A stretch of 64,000 nucleotides of DNA from Psococerastis gibbosa (Eukaryota > Arthropoda > Insecta > Psocodea > Psocidae). The DNA is taken from contig OZ020484.1 of NCBI GenBank assembly GCA_963971405.1, positions 36,292,770 to 36,356,769 of the forward strand, written 5' to 3'. Shown piece after piece: positions 35,847-48,000 of the stretch. Every line of letters begins with the position of its first letter. Position 1 is the first letter of the stretch. The translations under genes and the position numbers were made by a program. The notes beneath the pieces were generated by a model that had not been told where the DNA came from, did no database searches, and was given only the letters and a program-made list of their open reading frames with translations.

Positions 35847-36077
35847 AGTGCTGTGGCCTCTGTCAGTAGAGCCATGTGTATGCAAACAGTGTGAGTACCG
35901 CGAGCTTTATTGTAGTAGCAGTCACTGCAATAAGTACATCTATACATGCAGCTAGAAAAGTTTGGGCCATTTCATCAGTCAGATTAATATTCTGACTTAA
36001 ATGTAAAACTCATATAACTAGTCAAAAAAGGTTATTACTTACGTACTACAAAAGTGATTTAAATCTAAAATAATACC
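35847..36077 (+). promoter_or_regulatory. Leader/promoter region of SLC22 gene 2, shared with gene 1
   Basis: gagtgctgtgg, CAGTAGAGCCATGTG and cagtgtgagtacc repeat the order seen at 19250-19315 before gene 1. A further 100 or so bases before the ATG are not shared. Confidence 0.5.
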
Positions 36078-39000
36078 ATGACTTCTGTATGCAAGAAACG
36101 TAAGTGGCGAAAATTGTAAGTTTAAGAAAGAAAATTGTTCATGCGTTTACCAAGAAAAAACCAGCTACGTACATACTAGTATGACATATAGTACAATTTG
36201 GACGAAATTATACTTAGCACACTTTAGCCAAAGCCCGCTCTTACTAGCATTGTAGTGGCAAGTATAATATAATTTGGTCCAAACTGTCCAGTCGTATGCC
36301 TGCGCGTTTACCACGCCGTTTATAAACAACTTATTTCGGGTAAAAAATATAAACATAACAATTTAAAGCTGCTATTCCAAATTTGTGTCCATTACGATAC
36401 AAATTTTAACTTATTTTCATAAAAACACTACCTGGAATTGGTAAAATTCAACTTAGTAGTCTCTGGAGAGATATGAGAAGCAAGAACTTTTGTTAATAAC
36501 CATTGTAGATTTCAATTCAGGGCTGGTGATCATTCCTATAGTGTAGGGATTTTGAAAATTCCAAAAACCTGCGTTACTACTGCAGGTTATTTTTGGGCCG
36601 TTCGTGTAATGGGTACACATTGTTGGGGATAACCTGTAGTTGTAGCAGAATGAACCTCTGCCGCTCGGCTCTGATACAGTTTGGATTTTAATAAAATTAT
36701 TATTAGCTGCATCCACCAACTGCCGAGCTTTATTAGACAGTACACATGTTCTTCAGTAAATATGCCATTGACTATTAATTAATCATTGAATGATTAAAAG
36801 TAGGTACCGAAAAAACTCTGCCAAAACATACTTTTTGCTTTCCAATTAATACGTAGTATAAGGAAAGCTTGGTGATGGTCGAAATTTTCGATTCCGAGAT
36901 TTCAACGGATTTACACGTTTTGAGGCTCCAGGAACCCAAAAAAGCGGTTTTTACGAAATGTCTGTCTGCCGCTCTGTCTGTCGCTCTGTCGCACTGTCTG
37001 GCTGTCTGTGCGTCGATTTTCGGGCAAACAACTCGGTCGATTTTGATGAAATTCGGAATGTAGGTTCACAAAAATCATAGCTCTTTTTTTATTTTGGGCT
37101 AACTCAATTTGGGGGGGTTTTCTTTTCAAAAACTCCAAAAAAACGTCTAAAAAATTATTTCTCGAAAAAGGCTCCAACGATTTCTTTTAAATTCGCATAT
37201 ATTGTAGTCGTTATTAATGTTGACAAAATGCGAGGGGTCGCTTGCCCCTTGATAGTTTGCTTCTGGGGGTAAAAAAATAAAAATAACTACATTTTAATGA
37301 AAAATGGCTAAAAAATAATTTTTCTGTGAAACCTTTCCATCCATGATTTCTACCTTCAGGCATGTTTTAGGTGTTAAATTGAGTAACGAAACCGGACAGG
37401 TTGCTTTCCCAAAAAATTATTTGGTTCTGTGCAAAAAAAATGTTTTTGAAAAAATGATAGAAAATTCACGGTCAAATGCATTGTGTGCCCTGCCATTATT
37501 ATTGCTGTGTGGTAATTTGTTGGTCTGAACTATGTAGAATTTACCTCGCCTCCAATGACGGTGGACCAGGTGGACATCCCCCCCCCCCCGAAATGCCCGA
37601 AATTTAACTATAAAAAAATTATTTACCATGAAATTACTCATTTTCTCTAGCTACTACTTGATAAATTGGAAAGCATGTTCGAGTAAACTCGGACCGGTTC
37701 TTTTATGAGTTTTTGTGACAGCCACTAGCCAGTGCCATCAAGATTCGTGTTGTCAGCCGATCATCGAGAAGCACGCGTGATGGTTTTTCCTTGCCAATTA
37801 GAAACATAAGGTCAATGTAATTGGATAATACCTACTATTCCATAGTATATTATTATTAAAGGTAGCCATAGAATGATGCTATAGGTAGTTCAACTTCAAT
37901 CTCGTTATCATACGGCATTTATGTAAAAACCCTCTGACCAGAGGGTTATTTATGCTCCGTGTCTCCCTGGGCTAGTAGGCTACCCAATTAATGCCCCCCC
38001 CCCCCCGAAAGTAATATTTAATTTTGAATTGCTGATCTCCCCCAAGGAAATGTTTTTGAAATAATAAGTATGAGATAGTGGGGTATAGGTATTTTGATAG
38101 CAGTAAAGTTGAAATTTTACAGACTATAAGATTTTATAATACAGTATATATTTTTTCTAAGTTATGTACCTAAAGTAAGTGCAGACAGGGAAGCCGGGGG
38201 GGGGGGGGGGGGTGGAAATTGTTTAAAAAATAGGTCTGAATTATAGTGGAGGTCAACGCATTTTAATAGTAGAAAAGTTTAGATTTTACAGACCAAGACC
38301 AAGACTTGAGCAGAGGGGTCCGGGAGTCATCGCTGGGAAAATATTTATAAAATACAGGTGCGAAATTAATTGGACTAGTACGGTTTTACGCATTTTTACA
38401 ACAAAAAACTTTAAATTGTACAGACAAAGGCTCATTCAAAAAGGGAAATTCACAGTGCAATATTATCATACAAATGGGTTCAAACCTCCAAGGCCCTTTT
38501 AATGAACAATTTATATAAATGGAGGGCTGAGCTAGGGACAACATCCAAAGTAATTAGAAACTGACTTTTTAACACCGGAAATTCTGCCGCATTAAAAAAT
38601 TTACCGCCCGGAGTTGAAAATTGTTGCAGGTGTACAAAGTCAAATTTAACAGAAAATATCATTTATAATACCTAGATACAGGTCTGTAGCTCTGTCTGTC
38701 TGTCTGTCTGTCTGTTCATCAATTTCCGGGCAAACTACTCGGTCCATTATTATGAAATTCGGCGTGTAGGTTCACAAAAATCATACCTCGGGATCGTTTT
38801 TTTTGGGGGGGGGGGGCTAACTCAATTTGGGGAGGTTTTATTCTCAAAAAAACTCCAAAAAACGTCTAAAAAATTATTTCTCAAAAACGGCTCCAACGAT
38901 TTCTTTTAAATTCACATATATTGTAGTCGTTATTATTGTTGACAAAATGCGGGGGGTCGCTTGCCCCTTGATAGTTTGCTTCTGGGGGTAAAAAAATAAA

Positions 39001-42000
39001 AATAACTACATTTTAATGAAAAATGACTAAAAAATAATTTTTCTGTGAAACCTTTCCATCGATGATTTCTACCTTCAGGCATGTTTTAGGTGTTAAATTG
39101 AGTAACGAAACCGGACAGATTGCTTTCCAAAAAAACTATGTGGTTTTGTGCAAAAAAATGTTTTTGAAAAAAATGATAGAAAATTCACGGTCAAATGCTT
39201 GCATGGCCTGCCAATATTGCTGTGTGGTAATTTGTTGGTCTGACCTATCTAGAATTTACCTCACCTCCAGTGACGTCAGGTGGACAACCCCCCCCCCCCC
39301 CCCCCCCCCGAGATATCGGAAATTTAAATATAGGAAAATTATTTACCATGAAATTACTCATTTTCTCTAGCTACTAATTGATAAATTGGAAAGCATGTTC
39401 GAGTAAACTCGGACGGGTTCTTTATTTGTGTCATGATAATGATTTTGAAACACGACAAAAAACCGGATAACAAAGTCGGAGTAAAACTACCTTGATAGTT
39501 ATGAATCAAAATAGCTTTGTCCACAAATAAAATGAATTATATGTAATGTGAACTACCGGCTTCGGCACTTAGCAATCGTCAGGTTGAACAGATATCCGAA
39601 ACAGACAGACTGAGAAATCTGTTCAACCGGACGTTGACTTAGTGCCGAAGCTGGTAATTCATATTACATTTTATTTTATTTGTGGACTAAGCAAAGATAT
39701 TTTATCTTTGAATCACCAAGTCATTGTAGAAAATATCAAATGTACCATGGGAGCACTTATTTTTTGAGGGGGAGTTTGAGGGGCCTAGACCAGACCTATT
39801 ATTTGATATATAAATTATCAGCCAAATACCTTAGGATTCTGTTACATTTCTGAAGTAAAAAGTTCAACTACCTTTCTATATCATATGTTTGATGTTTTAG
39901 CCGCGTATGGTCTTAGATGTGTTTTGGTGTACCAAGTTCAGTAATGGAATTTTCCATACACAGTCCATGACCAAGGAACCGGCAATATTGCTGTACACTC
40001 TAATTTGAAGCGTGGAAAGAAAAACCGGCTTAGCCGCCAAATATTCGAAATTAGTATTTATCACTTAAAAACGATCCAAGTGACAAGGCCAATGGTCCTG
40101 AAAACAATTCTGAGCGACAGCGGCAAAATTGTAGTTGCAGTTGGTAGATAGATGGACAAGTGTGTCATATCATGTCATGCATTATGGCATAAAAAAATCG
40201 TAATAACTCAAAATAGTGATTTTCACGGTTAACCCTTTTTTTAATTTCCTCGCTCCATTTGAAAACACTAATATATTTAAATATTTGAATCGGATTAGTA
40301 CCTAGGCCTAGTATAGAGCCTGAATGAGGCTCAGGAGCCTAAAGCACACCTAACTTAAAAAAGAAACCACAAAAATATTTTACAGAACAAAGAAATTAAT
40401 TTCATGCTATAATGAGTAGGTTGAATTGAATTGAATTGAAAACGACTTTATTGAATAAAAACAAAACAAAAGGCGAACAATAAGACTATTAAGTCTTCTT
40501 TTCATGCTAACCTAGGTTCTCAATTTTTTCGTTTTTTTTTTTCCAATAAAAACAAACACGAAAATAATCATAGCCTAACGCTGGCAAGCTAAATTAATCA
40601 AAATTCATACCACAAGAGCCAGACACTGTTAGTGATCCAAAATTTCCCCCACAGTTATTTTTCCCCACCCAATTTAACATACAGTATAGACTTCGTTTTC
40701 AAATTTCGTATGGTTGGTACTATCTACGATATAGTACTACAATACTTTCCAATAGATTACATATACTCATGTTCGTTCGCATGGATAATATTTTGTACGC
40801 TTGCAAACAAACTTAAGAGACTCATTAAAATACGATATTATTAAGCTAAAGCAGCTATATATCAGAGCACCCCCAAAATTTTTCCAATACCGCGCAAAGA
40901 TGAAATCTAATTCTGCTGTCTCACCATTAGCCTGATTAATTGCAGGTATACAGTATCTAGAAAAAAAAAATATTAAAAAATTGAAATTAGGGAGAAGGGG
41001 GGGGCTAGGTTCCCCCTAGGTTCGCTACTGCCGGAGGAACCTAATCATAATTACATTGTTCGGTTTGCATGAGTGGGAGCTATAATCTGTTGAGCTGATT
41101 TCCTTGATTGCCAAGGCAATTGAATAAATTTTAAGTAGAATTAGACGTGGGAAGTATCTAGTTCAATTGTTTGATGACATCCATTCTAGGTCATACGGAT
41201 CATAGACCCATCAACGGGCATTTGTAGTAGGCTAGGATGTACGCTAACTTAAGAGTAGCTCTCAAACCAAATCGTAAAATCCTAACAACCATTGTTGAAT
41301 TCGTAGCTATGAAAGCCATTATGGGTTAATTGTAAGAGTGGGCCGAAATGCCCAAAATTCGCCCGTATGGAAAATAAAGACAATTTTCTTTCATTCTTTC
41401 ATTATGATGGCATTATCACTGCTGACTTATGTTGTAACAATACGGTAGCCCATCTAGAGGGACGGATGGCTGACTTTTGGGTCAGTTTCCAAAAAACGTC
41501 GTTCTTAATCAAATTCGCCTATGATGGGCTCTACATAGCCCAGCTCAATTTTTCTACCATATTTTGAATTATTCGCGTACGTTTTATTGTTTTATTCATA
41601 CCGGGAGACGGAGCAAAAATCTCGGCTGGTGTAGTCAAAATATGACAATTAGGATATACAAATAAAATTTATATTTTCTCAATTAACTTACAAAGTATTT
41701 TGTGTTTTGATGGTGATTAAATTTCAGATGAACAAAGTGAAACCATTGATGATGATGATGATGGCGAAAATGGTAGAGATTATATTCAAAGGGCAATGGG
41801 AGATTTTGGACGGTGGCAAATTATCATTTGCATTGCAGTTAGTCTGGTCAAAGTTTCAGTGGCGTGGCATCAATTGGCCATACTTTACCTGGCACCCCCT
41901 CAGGAGTTCTGGTGTGCAAAACCAGAAGGTAAGCTCAGTTACTAATAGTAGTATTTTATAATGTATACCTATTGGTGTAAATGTAATGGCTGGACAATAC

Positions 42001-45000
42001 AGTTATCAATGTATTGTACTTGTAAACAAAACTTGTAAACAACACCTGTAAACAGCATTTGAATAATTATCACTTCTCGTTTTCACTTTTTTCCTTGTCC
42101 TTGTTTTGGAAACATATAAAAAAATAAATTAGTAATTTTTGTAAAATAAAGATGCCAAATATAGGGAATTTTTCTAATATTACATAAATATCGCTAATTG
42201 CGTATTCGGAAAATTTAATGTCTCACTGTTCCTTAGGTAGGCGCTTATTCCACCTACGTCAATAGTCAATAGTAAATGCGGTATTGACGTGGTAGCAGAC
42301 ATTAAAGGCAGTCTAAAAATGTCTGCTACCACGTCAATACCACATTTACTATTGACTATTGACGTAGCGCGTAGGTGGAATAAGCGCCTAAGTACAGTGA
42401 CAGTGGTTAAGGCATGTTTGTCAGGGCTTGTCCATTATCGCTTGTAGCTGTGTAGGTTGACATCGAGGACGTACATCTAGTTTGCCAATGACCAAAAATT
42501 CTTACGAAAACATTATAAACTTAATAATGTCCGAAATTCATAGGGTCGTTGGCATTGCACAAGGGACCAATGGGCTACTATAAGTAGACCTAGGTTCAAA
42601 TAAAATCCTTCACATTATTATTATAATTATTAGTTAGTACAGTAGATAATTAAGAAAAATGGAGGGGGTGAGGGAGGGGATGAGATAAGGGGAGATGTGC
42701 ATGGCCGTAGCCAAGCCAAGTCCAAGGGGAAATATTTTAAGCGTACACCAGATAGAATGGAGTTTCTACGGCCTTGGAGATGTGCTGCTACCCCTGGAAA
42801 CGCGTATTACATCAAGAGGTAACAATTTGAACGTTTGCTTTTCAAATACGATAACTTTACAATATTATACTCTTAGTTATGACTTACAGTTTTATTGAAT
42901 ATATCATAAAAAAATATTTGTACTGTATAATATAATCAGTCATCTCTTATCAAGCGGGGCCTACCATGCTCTAAAGGAGACCAACATACCTACTGAAAGT
43001 CGCATGCATTTGTATTTTATTTTATCTAAAGTACGAGGGAGCTTGCTCTGAAGGAATATAAGCTATTTATAGACTCTTTTGTTTTCAAATAGCTCAATGA
43101 TGATAAGCCCATTAAAATGAAATTTTTCTTCAAAAGAATTTGTCTAGCACACAAATGAGAGTGATTGTTTAATTGCCTTTCGACACAAGGGACCCCTAAA
43201 TTAATCGTTGCTCATCACTTTATTCAGACCGGATTCCGCCTTAGAGGCGTTCAGGCGTAATCCAACGGATGGTAGCTTGGCACTAACGGTCGTTCGACCG
43301 GGTGCTGAACCAAATGTCCGAACCTGCGGTTCCTCTCGTACTGAGCAGGATTACTGTCGCAAGGACGCTATAATATCACTAGGGTAAAACTAACCTCGTG
43401 GAAGGTTGAAGCAACAAAACTGTATAGCTACTGTTTCAGAGTACAGCTTACTGTATATGCTGCGGTACCTACCGTTAAATATTAGATAGGTACTCAAGAA
43501 TGAAAAATTCATAAATATTAGGCGCGCTGCCTTGTCTGAATAAAAAAAAGTGAATTATTCAATGAATCAATCATTCAAACCAATTGCTAGGAAAAAGGTC
43601 CTGGCCTAAGGTGTACATAGACCTATGGGCCCGAATTGAGGCCTGGGTCCCGACTACCAAATACTACTACTACTAAGGTGTACACAAGTCCAGGTCAGAT
43701 CTGGCACCTTAATGAACTTGCACACACGCGTGGCAGAATAAAAATGTATATTGGTATAGTGTTAATGTACGGCCATTTACTGTCTACTAATTAAATTTAT
43801 TATCCATTAATGATTTTATAATTTTTTTTTTTTTTTTTTACTAAGAAACAGATCTTCCAAAAACGTATGAAATGTTCCAGAATGGTCTGAAGCAAACATG
43901 TCATTTTGGAGGGAAGTAAGCAAAGAAGTCAACCGAGTAGGCAGGGGTAGTTGTCGGCGTGTGAACGAGTCCATGGACCATTATCTCTCCAACAAAGGAC
44001 TCGGCCCCGTAAATACAGTAAAATGCGACCAATGGGAGTTCGACCATTCCATCTTTTCGAGCACCATCGTGGAAGAATGGCTGCTGATCTGTGACAGAGA
44101 GATGCTAGCCCAAGTGGCTCAGATGATCTACATGCTTGGCATCCTCATTGGTAGTCTCGTGTTCGGTCTAATAGCTGACTGGTAAGCAAGGGCGGATTTT
44201 GCCTCCAATTTAGGGGGGAGGGTCAGCGGGCAGGTTCAGTGGATTATTACATTAAAAAACATAATTATTTTTACATTCCCACTGTAAACCCATTGCAATC
44301 TAGTGTAAGATAATCTATTTGGGGCGGATTTTAGGGGGGGTCCGGACCCTCTGACCCCCCCCCTAAAATCCGCCCTTGCTGGTAAGCCCACAGGTGGATT
44401 TATAGTGGAGTGTTCAGTGTACTTGGGACAAAGCGCAACGGATGGTAAACATAGGCTATAAGGCTAAGAGCTCTTGACCCTTACCTGAACATAAGTCATG
44501 CTTTAGCATGTTGCATTGCGTCAAATTATCGCTCGTAGCCGGTCAAGGTTGACTTCGAGGACGCATACCAATTTGCCGATGGCCGAAAATGCATACGGAA
44601 ACAATATGAATAGTGTCCGAAATGCATGGGGTCATTGGCATTGGACAAGGGACCAATGGGCATATAGTAGTAGGCATGTATGCATAGGCAACTATAAGTA
44701 GGCCTATAAGTTCATACAAAATCCTTCCGGACATTGTTATCTATAAACCCAAACTCTTGCCTTGTGAGGCTGGCGGGTCTGCACACCTTTCTGTTCCCTC
44801 ATCAGGGATCTGTTAGTAGAAGTTCCTGAATGAAATCCAATTCACAAGATTTCCACGCGACAAAATGAAAAGGGGTTTTATGGCCCGTATGCTGACTCGG
44901 AATATTACTGACTATCATGCATTATTTTCTGTACTATTAATAACGATGCCGATAATGAAGTCCCCATTATCATTGTTCCTTTTGTCTGCAGTGTGGGAAT

Positions 45001-48000
45001 AATTGTTACAGGCTATCAAATCTACGGATACTTTTTTCTGCAGGTATGGCCGCAGAAGACCCTTGATGCTGTCGATTGTGGTTCAGGTCTGCGGGGGAGT
45101 TGGTTCTGCTTTCGCTAACAGCTTTGTCGTGTTCTCAATTTTGCGATTTATTGACGCCGTTGGGACTGCTGGCGCTATGGTCACTAGCTTTGTTATCAGT
45201 AAGATACTGAAATACTATCATGTATACATTAATTATCTGTACAGTATTTGTAAAGGTAAACATGCAATTAGTTAGTGACCTGCTTGGCTATTTTATAACA
45301 GCAGCCTCTATTCTCTCTGTATATAATTTGAGGGACTCTACGATAATGTAGGTATAGCTCTAGACGACGTCGTAACATTAATATTAATTATCTACTAGTG
45401 TCAGATTATGATGGTAACCTGCCAATAAGTTTTAAAAATATACTTTACGGCACATTTTGATCACCTCTTGGTCAGCCTTTTTATCCGTTTGAATTTAATA
45501 TTATAAAATAGTAAAAATATAGTTGAAAATGTTATGACTGTCGTAGTACAATGTATAGGCTAGGTAGGCATCATTTAACGTGCACACGAGTTTCAAATTG
45601 ATAACGTGCATTAGAGCTTAATAAATAAAATATAGCAAAAAAATAAAAAGTGACAAAGCGTACGTGGGATGTGCTTACATACTGCACATAACTAAAGACG
45701 CTACACTGATTTTGCCAAGGAACAGGCCTTATAAAAATTTGGTTAAACCGATTTCAGCAATACGCGCTATCATCATGGAAGCTGGAAACGAAATATATCA
45801 CCTATATTCAGTTTTTTCCATATTTTTTTCCATTTTTTAATTTTCCAGTAATGGAGATAGTGGGCAGGAAGTGGAGGTCAACGGCGTCGGTTCTCTACCA
45901 GATCCCGTTCGCATTTGGCCACATGACATTGTCTGGTGTGTCATATTTTTTTAGAGACTGGAGACAATACCAACTCATCATTTCTCTACCTTCACTTTTC
46001 CTAGTTTCATATTACTGGTGAGAGGGACATTTTGAAAAGTTGTTTTATATGGCTTCTGTTCATTATTAATTATTCTGTAACTAGCCTAGAACATTAAGAA
46101 AAAAATTAAGTGACTGTAGCATTAGACTAGTGGCTAGTATTGTACAGTGGTAAAATCCCGGGGTTCCCAACCTTTTTTGTCCGTGAACCATCATGGCTGG
46201 GATAGGAAAATCGTCCAATTCTAGGTCAAGTATTTTGTGCCAATAATTTGCCTACGTGCTAATATTTGATTAAATGTTTGGGACTGATATCGGTTAGATT
46301 TTATATAGTTCATTGCCAAGACTTACTGTATTTTACTTCTAACATCAAATAACTTAGCTGTTTTATTTTCTGATTTCTTAATTTGCTCCGTGGACTACCT
46401 GATATATTATGTCTGTGGACCACCGGTGGTCCATGGACCAAAGTTTGGGAACCCCTGGTATAATCTGTTCCTATTTTAATATTGAATCGCAATATGAGAA
46501 AATGCAAAATTCTGACATTCTTATATAGTAGTTAGTGTTTGGTAATTTCACGGAAGGCAATAAAGCTCGCGATCAGCATCACTGTCATCATTCAAAACTT
46601 ACTTCCTGAACGGAACATACCACTTAGCCTACATCTATATTCTGTTTTATATTATTTAGTACTAAGAGTTAATCACTAATCAGAACTTTTTTTTTATGTA
46701 GTCTACGGGAAATATCAATTGCAGAGTTACCTTTCAAAAATGTCACATCCCTTACAGAAGAAATACTTCTATATTTTTAGTATATATGCACTAACACCAA
46801 TTGGTCATAGTATTTGAACTTAATTTTTTGCACAAATCAAATTCAATATTTGTAGCCAATTAGTGTTAAAAAGAGTTAATATAATTTCATATCAAAATGT
46901 AAAGGGGCATTTCTGCTATACGAATGTGGTATTTTTGACAGCTGTAAGATCGATCCTTTTTTTAATATTTCATTTTTACGCTTGTTAGGCTTTTCTCCTG
47001 CGATTGTCTCTTAACTGATTTTTAATAATATAGGCCCCTTTACCGACCTTTTCGATTATCGTAGAAGTTACAGTCCCAGTTCCGTTCATCACAATTATTG
47101 GCAATTGGACATTGGGTTGAGCCATAAGTCACAGCAGAAAAATCATTGTAAGTTGGCTGAGAGCTGACCTGACGCATACTGTGCAACTGTTACGCGAGTA
47201 ACAGTCATTTTACAAACGATATATGTGATGCGCGAGCTTTCGTATTTATAATATTTTGTAAGATGACGGTTGATTGGGTAATACCTAACTAATATTATGT
47301 AATCCCCGATTTAAAAATTATCATGTCCTGTACATTCGATTATTAATTAATTTTTGTTGTTTAGGTTAGCACCAGAATCTCCAAGGTGGCTTATTACGAC
47401 GGGGAAAATAGAGGAAGCAGCTAAGATTATAAGGCAAGCTGCTAACAGAAACGGCATACCAGAATCCCGAGTGAATGCATTGCTTTCTCAACTCCAAGTA
47501 AAACAGAAGGAAGGTGCCCCGGAAAAAAAGTCATTTTTAGACTTGATAAGACACTCTAAGTTGAGGATTTATACAATATGTTTAGCCTATGAGTGGCTAG
47601 TGTGCGGAGTAGGCTTTTTTGGACTAGCTCAGTATATGGGGCAAGTTGCTGGAAACATCTTTGTAAACGTAGCAATTGGAGGTAAGCACAAAAGGTTGTG
47701 TATACTATAGTTAATTAAAAAAAATCAGGAAATGTTAACACTCGATGTCAACTGTTAATTTTCGTAATAAACTTAATGTAATTTTAATTTTTGGATATCT
47801 AATTATTCTATATAGAGCAAATAATTTGCAAGACAATTTTTTAGTACCGCAAAAGGCATAGGCTATTTATATTATTGCTTAGGCATGTCCGTGTCATTTA
47901 AAAAAAATCAATATTAGGTACTGCTAAGTGGTAAAACATAGTCTAGTAAAATAAGGGGTTAACCTCGGAATTGATTCCAACGTTTTTTTCACATAAATAA

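Larger units (their letters stand above)
34173..36077. other. Intergenic region between SLC22 genes 1 and 2
   Basis: Holds the poly(A) signal of gene 1, a SINE, a long palindromic MITE (35364-35758) and the leader of gene 2. The stretch 34745-35270 shows nothing beyond chance open frames. Confidence 0.6.

Noticed and set aside
36869..37177. Frames encoding a repeated 'EIFDSEISTDLHVLR' peptide here and at 16209, 23129 and 54882
   Set aside because: The peptide recurs only because the HINE repeat recurs. Frames break at the microsatellite and copies differ by frameshifts.
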